In this document: one piece after another, positions 1-6,507 of the stretch | Position numbering within the stretch: the stretch's first letter is position 1 | Layout: the number at the start of each line of letters is the position of its first letter | From: Gammaproteobacteria bacterium | GTDB taxonomy: Bacteria > Pseudomonadota > Gammaproteobacteria > Arenicellales > Spongiicolonaceae | Reading direction: 5' to 3' | DNA: 12,813 nucleotides | Assembly: GCA_007570945.1 (NCBI GenBank) | Contig: RKSH01000141.1 | Span: forward strand, 1-12,813 | Notes under the pieces: generated by a model | The model's input: the letters and a program-made list of their open reading frames with translations, nothing else | Databases searched by the model: none | Told to the model about the DNA's origin: nothing | Translations under genes and position numbers: made by a program

Positions 1-1212
1 GTGTGGGTGGAGTTGACTTCGCCGGACAGCCGCGCCGTGCGCAACCAGGAAATCTTGGATGAATGGACCGCGCGCTTGATTGAGGCGCCGGGGCTGGAGC
101 GGCTGGCGGTGGTGGAGGAGGTGGCCGGCCCGCCAGGCGCCGACCTGGAGGTGCAACTCAGCGGCGACGATGCGTACACGCTGAAGGCCGCCGCCGAGGC
201 GCTGGTGCAGCAGTTGGCGGCGCTGCCCGGCGTCAGCGGCCTCAGCGACAACATGCCCTACGGCCGCGAGCAACTGGTGCTGGAACTGACCCCGGTGGGC
301 CGCGCCCTGGGACTCACGGTGGAGGAGATCGGGCTGCAGTTGCGCGCCGCCTACGACGGTTTTGTCGCCCAAACCTTCACCGAAGGCATCGACAACGTGG
401 AGGTGCGGGCGGTGCTGCCCGACGCCGAGCGCGACTACCTGGCCAGTCTGGACACTTTCAACATCGCCCTGCCCGGCGGTGGCGCCGCGCCGCTGTCCAC
501 GGTGGCCGGCTACCGTTCGCAGCGCGGCTTCGACTCCATCGTGCACAGCAACGGCAAACTCACCGCCACCATCACCGGCAGCGTCAACGAGGCGGTGGCC
601 AACGCCAACGAAATCATGCGCGGCATGCGGCAGACGCTGTTGCCGCGACTGGCGAGCGACTTCGGCGTGACGTTTCGCTTCGGCGAATCGGCGGAGGAGG
701 AAACCGAGGCGCTGGACGACATGCTGCGCGGCGCGCTGTTTGCGCTGGTGCTGATTTACCTGGTGCTGGCCTGGGTGTTCAGTTCCTACGGCTGGCCGCT
801 GCTGGTGATGGCCATCATTCCCCTCGGCCTGGTGGGCGCCATCTGGGGCCACTTCTGGATGGGGCTTGATTTAACCATCCTGTCGCTGTTCGGTTTTTTC
901 GGCCTGTCGGGAATCGTGGTGAACGACTCCATCATTTTAGTGGTGTTTTACCGCAAGTTGCGCGAGCAGGGCATGGCCATGAAAGCGGCGGTGACCGAGG
1001 CCGCCTGCCAGCGTCTGCGCGCCGTGATGCTCACCTCGCTCACCACCATCGGCGGACTGCTGCCGCTGCTGTTTGAGACGTCGCTGCAGGCGCAGTTCTT
1101 GATTCCCATGGCCGCCACCATCGCTTTCGGACTGGCTTTCGCCACGGTGATTGTGCTGCTCATGATTCCGGCCCTGCTGTGCCTGTACGAAAGGGCGGCC
1201 GGGCGGAAATAA
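1..1212 (+). CDS. RND-family efflux permease, C-terminal part (5' end outside window)
   Basis: This is the C-terminal 403 residues of an inner-membrane RND transporter of the AcrB/HAE1 type, a proton-driven pump that normally works with a periplasmic adaptor and an outer-membrane channel. Residues 1-235 look like the second periplasmic porter region, with a docking-type segment around 85-180. They are followed by a membrane block: hydrophobic segments at about 243-262, 266-288, 291-317, 342-359 and 366-397. The motif GIVVNDSIILV (304-314) matches the conserved TM10 region of this family (GIVVNNAIVLV-like). RND permeases are usually about 1000-1050 residues, so the frame surely continues left of base 1 and the GTG at base 1 should not be read as the start. 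The gene ends with TAA and faces recO tail-to-tail across 121 bp. The substrate cannot be told from this fragment. Family assignment is firm; the HAE1 subclass is an inference. Confidence 0.9.
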   Translation: MWVELTSPDSRAVRNQEILDEWTARLIEAPGLERLAVVEEVAGPPGADLEVQLSGDDAYTLKAAAEALVQQLAALPGVSGLSDNMPYGREQLVLELTPVGRALGLTVEEIGLQLRAAYDGFVAQTFTEGIDNVEVRAVLPDAERDYLASLDTFNIALPGGGAAPLSTVAGYRSQRGFDSIVHSNGKLTATITGSVNEAVANANEIMRGMRQTLLPRLASDFGVTFRFGESAEEETEALDDMLRGALFALVLIYLVLAWVFSSYGWPLLVMAIIPLGLVGAIWGHFWMGLDLTILSLFGFFGLSGIVVNDSIILVVFYRKLREQGMAMKAAVTEAACQRLRAVMLTSLTTIGGLLPLLFETSLQAQFLIPMAATIAFGLAFATVIVLLMIPALLCLYERAAGRK

Positions 1213-1333
1213 CCCCGCCGCCACCAAAGGCGCATCCGCCACTTGCACAACGCACCCCGGCGGCGGCGCTTTTGCATCCGCAACCGCCACCTTGCACACT
1301 GCCGCCGGCGCCGCCGGCAATTCCCGCGCCGGT

Positions 1334-2092
1334 TTAACCCCCGGCATCGGCAGCCGGCGGGCCGGCCGGCGGCGGTGTTTTTTCGAGGGCGCGAATTCGC
1401 CGCATGAACCTGCGGCTGTTCAACTCGCGGCCGCCGAGGTGGTGGCGGATTACGGCGCGCAACAGGCGTTTGCTTTCCTCGCGCTCGCCCGGCCCGGAAA
1501 GATCCTCACGGCCAAGGGCGAGCAAGGTGCGGCCATGCACGCAAACGCCGCCGCCGCCATCGTCACCAGCATCAGCCACCGCGCCGCGCTCGGGAAAATA
1601 ACGGTAACGTTTTTCCCCGGCCAGGCTTGCGCCGCCGGCTTCCCGGTCCAGCACCAGGCCGTAGCCCACCTCCTCCAGCAGAATTTTTTCATACACGCGC
1701 AACGCCGCCTCGCGGGTGCGGCCGCCGTCCAGCCGCTTAAGAATGCCGGCGTAGCAGTCAAACAATTTTTCATGCGGGTCGCCGCGCGGCAGAAACTTCA
1801 GCAACAATTCGTTCATGTAAAACGCGCACAACAGGCCGTCGCGGTTCAAATCGGCAAAGGCGCCGGCCGCCTCGGCATGGTTGAGGTAGGGCAACTCGCC
1901 GCGCCCCGACCAGTCCATCACCAGCGGCACAAACGGGCGCAGCACGCCGCGCACCCGCGACTCCATGCGCCGCGCGCCCTTGGCCAGCAGACCGATGCGG
2001 CCGTAGGCGCGGGTGAACACCGCCAGCACCCAACTGCTTTCCGAATACGGCCGGGCGTACAAAACATACCCCGGCTGGGCCTGAACGCGCAT
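1334..2092 (-). CDS. recO: DNA repair protein RecO
   Basis: RecO works in the RecFOR pathway, where with RecR it loads RecA onto SSB-coated single-stranded DNA. The 252-residue product is close to the usual size (about 240). The N-terminal OB-fold reads YVLYARPYSESSWVLAVFT and then GRIGLLAKGARR, both typical of RecO. The pattern LRPFVPL..WSGRGEL..L (about 51-70) and the helical-domain signature YMNELLLKFLPR (about 91-102) also fit, as does HHLGGRELNSRR near the C-terminus. The last 15 or so residues are a Pro/Ala/Gly-rich tail. The ATG lies 7 nt after the era stop, so the gene is read from the lepA-lepB-rnc-era transcript. No clear Shine-Dalgarno precedes it. It is the last gene of the operon here; pdxJ, which often follows recO in gammaproteobacteria, is absent and a convergent RND gene follows instead. 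Confidence 0.95.
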   Translation of the reverse strand: MRVQAQPGYVLYARPYSESSWVLAVFTRAYGRIGLLAKGARRMESRVRGVLRPFVPLVMDWSGRGELPYLNHAEAAGAFADLNRDGLLCAFYMNELLLKFLPRGDPHEKLFDCYAGILKRLDGGRTREAALRVYEKILLEEVGYGLVLDREAGGASLAGEKRYRYFPERGAVADAGDDGGGGVCVHGRTLLALGREDLSGPGEREESKRLLRAVIRHHLGGRELNSRRFMRRIRALEKTPPPAGPPAADAGG

Positions 2093-2099
2093 TGCAAAC

Positions 2100-3008
2100 T
2101 TAGCCGTGCTCGGCGTAGCCCAGACTGCGCAGCGCGCGCTCGTCGTCGGTCCAGTTTTTTTTCACTTTCACCCAGGTATTGAGCCGCACGTGAGAGCCGA
2201 AGCGGCGCTCCATTTTTTTGCGCGCGCGGACGCCGGCGGATTTAATGCGCGCGCCGTTTTTGCCGAGTACGATGGGTTTCTGCCCGGCCTTCTCCACCCA
2301 CACCACCGCGTCCACCGCCAGCGCCCCGCCCTCCTCAACGCAGCGCCGCACCTCCACCGCCACCACATGCGGCAGTTCCTGCCCCAGATGGTTGATGAGT
2401 TGCTCGCGCAAAAACTCGGCGGCCATGAAACGCCGCCCACGGTCGCTGGTTTGACCGCGCGGAAAGCCGCGCGGCGCGGCCGGCAGTTGCCGCACCAGCA
2501 CCGCGCGCAGCCGCTCCAGGTTGTCGCGCTTCAGCGCCGACAGCGGCACCACCTCGGCGAAAGAAAACAACCTCACTGACTGCTCGATTAGCGGCAGCAG
2601 TTGCGCCTTGTCGCGCAAGCGGTCGATTTTGTTGATGCCCAGCACCACCGGCGCGCCGCTTTCCTTCGCCGCCTGCAGCGCCCGGCGGTCGCTGTCGCGC
2701 CAGCCGCCGCAAGTGAGCAGCAGCAACGCCACGTCCACACCGGCGGCGCCGGCGATGGCGGTTTTGTTCAGGCGACTGCTCAGCGCCGGCGGCGAGTTTT
2801 TGCGCGCGCGGTGAATGCCCGGGGTGTCCACAAAAACAATCTGGTGGCCGTCACCGTCGGCGATGCCGAGAATGCGGTGGCGGGTGGTTTGCGGTTTGCG
2901 CGTGGCGATGCTGACCTCAAGGCCCACCATTTGGTTCACCAGCGTGGACTTGCCGGCGTTGGGGCGGCCGAGGAGCGCGACAAAACCGCTGCGAAAACCC
3001 TCACCCAT
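2100..3008 (-). CDS. era: GTPase Era (16S rRNA / 30S assembly)
   Basis: Era is an essential GTPase that binds near the 3' end of 16S rRNA and helps mature the 30S subunit. The 302-residue product has the G-domain motifs in order: P-loop GRPNAGKS (14-21), QTTR (40-43), DTPG (61-64), NKID (126-129) and SAL (157-159). A C-terminal KH domain follows, with VLGKNGARIK around 244-253. Length equals that of family members (about 300). An upstream in-frame ATG at 3056 would add 16 residues unlike any Era N-terminus. I choose the ATG at 3008, whose product begins MGEGFRSGFVALLGRPNAGK and aligns well with E. coli Era. This start overlaps the rnc stop by 8 nt (ATGGGTGA), pointing to translational coupling. 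The sequence AAGGAG touches the ATG directly, a spacing too short for a normal ribosome site. Confidence 0.96.
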   Translation of the reverse strand: MGEGFRSGFVALLGRPNAGKSTLVNQMVGLEVSIATRKPQTTRHRILGIADGDGHQIVFVDTPGIHRARKNSPPALSSRLNKTAIAGAAGVDVALLLLTCGGWRDSDRRALQAAKESGAPVVLGINKIDRLRDKAQLLPLIEQSVRLFSFAEVVPLSALKRDNLERLRAVLVRQLPAAPRGFPRGQTSDRGRRFMAAEFLREQLINHLGQELPHVVAVEVRRCVEEGGALAVDAVVWVEKAGQKPIVLGKNGARIKSAGVRARKKMERRFGSHVRLNTWVKVKKNWTDDERALRSLGYAEHG

Positions 3009-3675
3009 CTCCTTGCAAACCGGCCAGCGCGCGGCGCGCCGCCTGCTGCTCGGCAATGCGGTGGCTGGGGCCCTCGCCGCTAAAGCGCCGGGACACGCCG
3101 GGGATTATGCACCGCGCCTCAAAAGTCGGGCAATGCGGCTCGCCGCCGGTTTTTTCCACCGTGTATTCCGGCAACTCGCGGCCCGACTTTTGCAGAAATT
3201 CCTGCAGCCGCGTTTTCGGGTCGATGTCCAGATGGTCGGGGCTAAGCACGGCCAGGTGGCGCGCAAACAGCGCCCGCACCACCCGCCGGCATTCGCCAAA
3301 ACCGCCGTCCACATACACCGCGCCGATGACCGCCTCAAGGGCGTTGGCCAGCAGGCTGGCGCGCTGGCGGCCGCCGCTGCGGGCCTCGCCCGCGCCGATG
3401 GACAGCACGGCGCCGATGCCCAGCGGGCGGGCGATCTCGGCCAGCGTTTCGCGGCGCACCAGGCTGGCGCGCATGCGGGTGAGGTCGCCCTCGGCGCGGT
3501 GTGCAAATTTACGGAACAAAAAATCGGCGATGACAAAATTCAGCGCGCCGTCGCCAAGATATTCCAGACGCTCGTTGTTTTCCCGGCCATAACTGCGGTG
3601 CACCAGCGCGCGGTGCAGCAGGCCTGCATCGTCAAACCGGTAATCCAGACTGTGCTGCAAATTTTCCAGCGTCAT
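3001..3675 (-). CDS. rnc: Ribonuclease III
   Basis: RNase III is a Mg2+-dependent double-strand-specific endoribonuclease that processes the rRNA precursor and some mRNAs. The 224-residue protein has an N-terminal RNase III domain with the signature NERLEYLGDGALN (34-46) carrying E35, E38 and D42. The second metal-binding motif is at ANALEAVIGAVYVDGG (110-125). A C-terminal double-stranded-RNA-binding domain runs from about 150 to 220 (DPKTRLQEFLQ ... AEQQAARRAL). Length matches the E. coli enzyme (226). Oddity: at the position of E. coli D114 the residue is Asn (N111), while the essential Glu (E. coli E117) is kept as E114. The ATG lies 8 nt after the lepB stop with no visible Shine-Dalgarno. 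The stop overlaps the era start by 8 nt. The frame extends further upstream inside lepB, but those residues are a shadow of lepB. Confidence 0.95.
   Translation of the reverse strand: MTLENLQHSLDYRFDDAGLLHRALVHRSYGRENNERLEYLGDGALNFVIADFLFRKFAHRAEGDLTRMRASLVRRETLAEIARPLGIGAVLSIGAGEARSGGRQRASLLANALEAVIGAVYVDGGFGECRRVVRALFARHLAVLSPDHLDIDPKTRLQEFLQKSGRELPEYTVEKTGGEPHCPTFEARCIIPGVSRRFSGEGPSHRIAEQQAARRALAGLQGDG
3009..3014 (-). promoter_or_regulatory. Shine-Dalgarno-like AAGGAG abutting the era start codon
   Basis: The minus strand reads AAGGAG immediately followed by the era ATG, with zero spacing, inside the last codons of rnc. Normal spacing is about 5-9 nt. The site may act only weakly, or it may hold ribosomes that have just ended rnc translation 5 nt downstream of the ATG and help them restart. 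No alternative ATG, GTG or TTG start exists nearby that would give better spacing, so the site does not change the start choice. Confidence 0.3.
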
Positions 3676-3683
3676 CGCAGCCG

Positions 3684-4475
3684 CTATAAAATACTGCCGC
3701 CGATGCGGCTCCAGTTCACGCCGCCGCCGGCCGCGCTGTTCCAACTGAACCAGATTAAAAACGCCCGGCCGACAATGTGCGACTCGGGCACAAACCCCCA
3801 CACCCGGCTGTCGTGGCTGTTGTCGCGGTTGTCGCCCATGACAAAATAATGACCGGCCGGCACGCGCAAACTCTGCGGCGGGCCGGGATGGCCGGGGTCG
3901 ATTTGAATCTGGTGGCCGCCGTCGTCCAGTTTTTCCACATAAAAACGAAAGTTGCGGTCGCCGCCGGCTGCGGTGCGCTCGGCCCGGCGGCCGTTGATGT
4001 ACACGGTTTTGCCGGCGTAGCGCACCTCGTCGCCGGGCAGGCCGACCACGCGCTTGATGTAGTTCACTTTCTGGTCGCGGGGAAAACGAAACACCATCAC
4101 GTCGCCCCGGCGGGGCGCGCCGGTGTCGGCAATTTTTGTGTTGATGATGGGCAGGCGCAGGCCGTAGGAAAATTTGCTGACCAAAATGAAGTCGCCGATG
4201 TGCAGACTCGGCAGCATGGAGCCGGAGGGAATGCGGAACGGCTCCACCACAAACGAGCGCAACAGCAGCACCACCAAAATCACCGGAAACAGCAGCCGCG
4301 CGTACTCCAGCAGTTTGGGCTCCGGCGCCGGCGGCCTGGCGGCCGCCGCGGCGGCGGCTTCGGGGGAGGCGACGCTGCTCGCGCGCGGCCTCGGCGGCGG
4401 CGCAAAAATACGGTAAGCGAGGATAATCACCCCGCTCGCCACCAGCGCGCACAGCAGCACCAGGGAAAACGTCAT
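3684..4475 (-). CDS. lepB: Signal peptidase I
   Basis: This enzyme removes signal peptides from exported proteins at the periplasmic face of the inner membrane. The 263-residue protein has two N-terminal hydrophobic segments (about 3-23 and 61-76) separated by an Ala/Pro-rich linker (about 26-53), the layout of the gammaproteobacterial enzyme. The catalytic Ser86 lies in IPSGSMLPSL (82-91). The general-base Lys141 lies in YIKRVVGLPGDE (139-150). The later signature GDNRDNSHDSR is at 214-224. These match the Ser/Lys dyad of family S26. It is somewhat shorter than E. coli LepB (324 residues), mainly in the periplasmic insertions. It sits between lepA (66 bp upstream) and rnc (8 nt downstream), the classic order. 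No Shine-Dalgarno is seen before the ATG; a candidate promoter lies in the lepA-lepB gap. Confidence 0.95.
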   Translation of the reverse strand: MTFSLVLLCALVASGVIILAYRIFAPPPRPRASSVASPEAAAAAAARPPAPEPKLLEYARLLFPVILVVLLLRSFVVEPFRIPSGSMLPSLHIGDFILVSKFSYGLRLPIINTKIADTGAPRRGDVMVFRFPRDQKVNYIKRVVGLPGDEVRYAGKTVYINGRRAERTAAGGDRNFRFYVEKLDDGGHQIQIDPGHPGPPQSLRVPAGHYFVMGDNRDNSHDSRVWGFVPESHIVGRAFLIWFSWNSAAGGGVNWSRIGGSIL

Positions 4476-4508
4476 CGCCGGTTTTTGGGATTGTCCACGG
4501 TGCCGGGA

Positions 4509-4517
4509 ATTGTAGCA
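4509..4517 (-). promoter_or_regulatory. Candidate extended -10 promoter for lepB-rnc-era-recO
   Basis: In the 66-bp gap between lepA and lepB the minus strand reads TGCTACAAT, an extended -10 (TGn plus TACAAT, five of six matches to TATAAT). A start about 7 nt downstream would leave a leader of roughly 27 nt before the lepB ATG. The -35 region is GC-rich and matches poorly, which an extended -10 can tolerate. This could supply lepB and the downstream genes with transcription independent of lepA. It is a pattern match only. Confidence 0.35.
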
Positions 4518-4522
4518 CGGTT

Positions 4523-4541
4523 GCGCGCGCCCGGTGCGCGC
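4523..4541 (-). other. GC-rich stem-loop just after the lepA stop codon
   Basis: Directly after the lepA TGA the minus strand can form a hairpin with two GCGCGC arms around a short loop (ACCGG). No run of U follows, so it does not qualify as a standard intrinsic terminator. It could partly terminate, stabilise the lepA 3' end, or be chance in GC-rich DNA. It overlaps the -35 area of the candidate lepB promoter. Confidence 0.25.
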
Positions 4542-6356
4542 TCAGCGCGAATCGCCGCCGGTGTGCAAGATGGCGAGGAAGGCCTCCTGGGGAATGTCCA
4601 CCGAGCCGATTTGCTTCATTCTTTTTTTGCCCTCTTTTTGCTTTTCCAGCAGTTTGCGCTTGCGCGTGATGTCGCCGCCGTAGCACTTGGCGGTGACATT
4701 TTTGCGCAGCGCCTTCACCGTCTCCCGCGCAATCACCCGCGAGCCGATGGCCGCCTGAATGGCCACATCAAACATTTGCCGCGGAATTAACTCGCGCATC
4801 TTTTTCACCAGTTGCCGCGCCCGGTACTGGCTCTGGGCGCGGTGCACCAGCACCGACAGCGGCGCCGCCGCCTCGCCGTTAATCAGAATGTCCACCCGGC
4901 ACACGGCCGATGCGCGGTATTCCAGAAACTCGTAGTCCAGCGAGGCGTAACCGCGGCTGCACGACTTCAGCCGGTTGAAAAAATCCAGCACCACCTCGTT
5001 CAACGGCAGGTCAAACTCCACCATCACCTGGCGGTCGTGAAAGCGCATGTCGCGCTGCACGCCGCGTTTTTCCACGCCCAGCGCCAGCACCGCGCCAAGG
5101 AATTTTTCCGGGGTCAGAATGCGCGCGCGAATCACCGGCTCGCGAATCTCGGCAATGCGGTTTGGCGGCGGCAGCAGCGCCGGGTTGTCCACCATCACCA
5201 TGCCGCCGCCGGTCTGCAGCACCTGGTAGGCGACGGTGGGCGCGGTGGTGATGAGTTGGATGCCGTATTCGCGCTCCAGCCGCTCCTGAATAATTTCCAT
5301 GTGCAGCATGCCGAGGAAGCCGCAGCGAAAACCGAAGCCCAGCGCCTGCGAGCTTTCCGGCTCAAACTGAATGGAGGCGTCGTTCAAACTTAGTTTCTCC
5401 AGCGCGTCGCGGAAACTTTCAAAGTCGCCGCTGTTGACCGGATACAGGCCGGCAAACACCGCCGCTTTCACCTCGCGGAACCCGGCCAGGGGCGCCGCCG
5501 CCGGCCGCCGCGCGGCGGTGATGGTGTCGCCGACGCGCGCGTTCTGCACTTTTTTAATGCCGGCGATGACATAGCCCACATCGCCGCTGTTCAGCTTTGC
5601 CGAGGCGTTTTTGCGCGGTGAGAACACGCCCACTTCCTCGGCGGTGTATTCGGCGCCGCTGTGCATCAGGCGGATGCGCATGCCGGCGCTGACGCCGCCG
5701 TCCACCACCCGCACCAGCGACACCGTGCCGAGAAAATTGTCAAACCACGAATCCAGAATCAGCGCCTTAAGCGGCGCCTGCGGGTCGCCGGCCGGCGGCG
5801 GCAGGCGGCGCACCACCGCCTCCAGAATTTCGCCGATGCCGGTGCCCTCCTTGGCGCTGGCCAGCAGCGCGCCGCTGCAGTCAATGCCAATGACATTTTC
5901 AATCTCGGCGCACACCTTGTCCGGCTCGGCGCCGGGCAGGTCAATCTTGTTCAGCACCGGAATGATTTCCAGCCCCAGGTCCACCGCCGTGTAGCAGTTG
6001 GCCACCGTCTGCGCCTCCACCCCCTGCGACGCATCCACCACCAACAGCGCGCCCTCGCAGGCCGCCAGCGAACGGGAGACTTCGTAGGAAAAATCCACAT
6101 GCCCCGGCGTGTCGATTAAATTCAAATCATACGCCTCGCCGTCGGCGGCACGGTAGCCGAGGTTGACGCTCTGCGCCTTGATGGTGATCCCGCGCTCGCG
6201 CTCCAGCTCCATGGAATCCAGCACTTGCTCCGCCATCTCCCGCTCCGGCAGCGCGCCGCAACGCTGGATAAAACGGTCGGCAAGGGTGGACTTGCCGTGG
6301 TCAATGTGGGCGATGATGGCGAAGTTGCGAATGCGCCGTTGCGCGAGGTCAGGCAT
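4542..6356 (-). CDS. lepA: Elongation factor 4 (LepA)
   Basis: LepA is a ribosome-associated translational GTPase, linked to back-translocation or stalled-ribosome rescue and to initiation and 30S biogenesis. The 604-residue protein has family length (about 600). G motifs are in order: AHIDHGKS (16-23), RGIT (55-58), DTPGH (82-86) and NKID (136-139). The start MPDLAQRRIRNFAIIAHIDH matches the conserved LepA N-terminus, which fixes the ATG at 6356. The LepA-specific C-terminal domain is present, with the Lys-rich stretch KRKLLEKQKEGKKRMKQIG and the ending SVDIPQEAFLAIL. It is the first gene of the lepA-lepB-rnc-era-recO cluster and is transcribed away from the enolase-superfamily gene across a 151-bp spacer. 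No Shine-Dalgarno is visible. Nothing in the protein looks unusual. Confidence 0.97.
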   Translation of the reverse strand: MPDLAQRRIRNFAIIAHIDHGKSTLADRFIQRCGALPEREMAEQVLDSMELERERGITIKAQSVNLGYRAADGEAYDLNLIDTPGHVDFSYEVSRSLAACEGALLVVDASQGVEAQTVANCYTAVDLGLEIIPVLNKIDLPGAEPDKVCAEIENVIGIDCSGALLASAKEGTGIGEILEAVVRRLPPPAGDPQAPLKALILDSWFDNFLGTVSLVRVVDGGVSAGMRIRLMHSGAEYTAEEVGVFSPRKNASAKLNSGDVGYVIAGIKKVQNARVGDTITAARRPAAAPLAGFREVKAAVFAGLYPVNSGDFESFRDALEKLSLNDASIQFEPESSQALGFGFRCGFLGMLHMEIIQERLEREYGIQLITTAPTVAYQVLQTGGGMVMVDNPALLPPPNRIAEIREPVIRARILTPEKFLGAVLALGVEKRGVQRDMRFHDRQVMVEFDLPLNEVVLDFFNRLKSCSRGYASLDYEFLEYRASAVCRVDILINGEAAAPLSVLVHRAQSQYRARQLVKKMRELIPRQMFDVAIQAAIGSRVIARETVKALRKNVTAKCYGGDITRKRKLLEKQKEGKKRMKQIGSVDIPQEAFLAILHTGGDSR

Positions 6357-6387
6357 GGGACGGCCGGGTCGGGTTTACAAACGGCAC

Positions 6388-6393
6388 ATTTTA
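6388..6393 (-). promoter_or_regulatory. Candidate -10 element upstream of lepA
   Basis: On the minus strand the divergent spacer holds TAAAAT (five of six matches to TATAAT) inside the only AT-rich stretch there. A transcript starting about 7 nt downstream would have a leader of about 25 nt before the lepA ATG. The -35 position is C-rich and does not match consensus, so support is limited to the -10 box and its placement. Confidence 0.35.
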
Positions 6394-6491
6394 CACGCTT
6401 GCGGCGGCGGTGGGGGGCGGCGCGGGCGGTGGCATGGCCTTGCCCCATGGAGTGGGAAGCGCCGCATGCTTGTGGGATTTTGCAAGGGAGG

Positions 6492-6500
6492 TGGTATAGT
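6492..6500 (+). promoter_or_regulatory. Candidate extended -10 promoter for the enolase-superfamily/MFS pair
   Basis: The plus strand reads TGGTATAGT, an extended -10 (TGn plus TATAGT, five of six matches). Transcription would begin near 6506-6508, essentially at the GTG chosen as start of the downstream gene, implying a leaderless or near-leaderless mRNA. A strong purine tract, AAGGGAGGT (6484-6492), overlaps its upstream edge and resembles a Shine-Dalgarno site, but it lies 15 nt from that GTG. The promoter and ribosome-site readings compete. Confidence 0.35.
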
Positions 6501-6507
6501 CCGGTGG

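Noticed and set aside
1213..1333. Small gene or terminator in the gap between the RND gene and recO
   Set aside because: No start with coding character and no stem followed by a T-run; only GCCGGC repeats, common in this GC-rich DNA.
1292..2182. A 296-residue plus-strand open frame opposite recO
   Set aside because: His/Ala/Gln-rich shadow with no recognisable domain; RecO on the other strand explains the DNA.
3009..3056. Upstream ATG for era adding 16 residues
   Set aside because: It would overlap the dsRNA-binding domain of rnc by 56 nt and adds Arg-rich residues absent from Era proteins.
3676..4686. Long N-terminal extension of the rnc frame through lepB into lepA
   Set aside because: The extra residues overlap conserved LepB in another frame and match no RNase III N-terminus; the ATG at 3675 gives a family-length protein.
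6163..6507. N-terminal extension of the enolase-superfamily frame into lepA
   Set aside because: It lies antisense to the conserved start of lepA and across the divergent spacer; homology begins only around 6508-6520.
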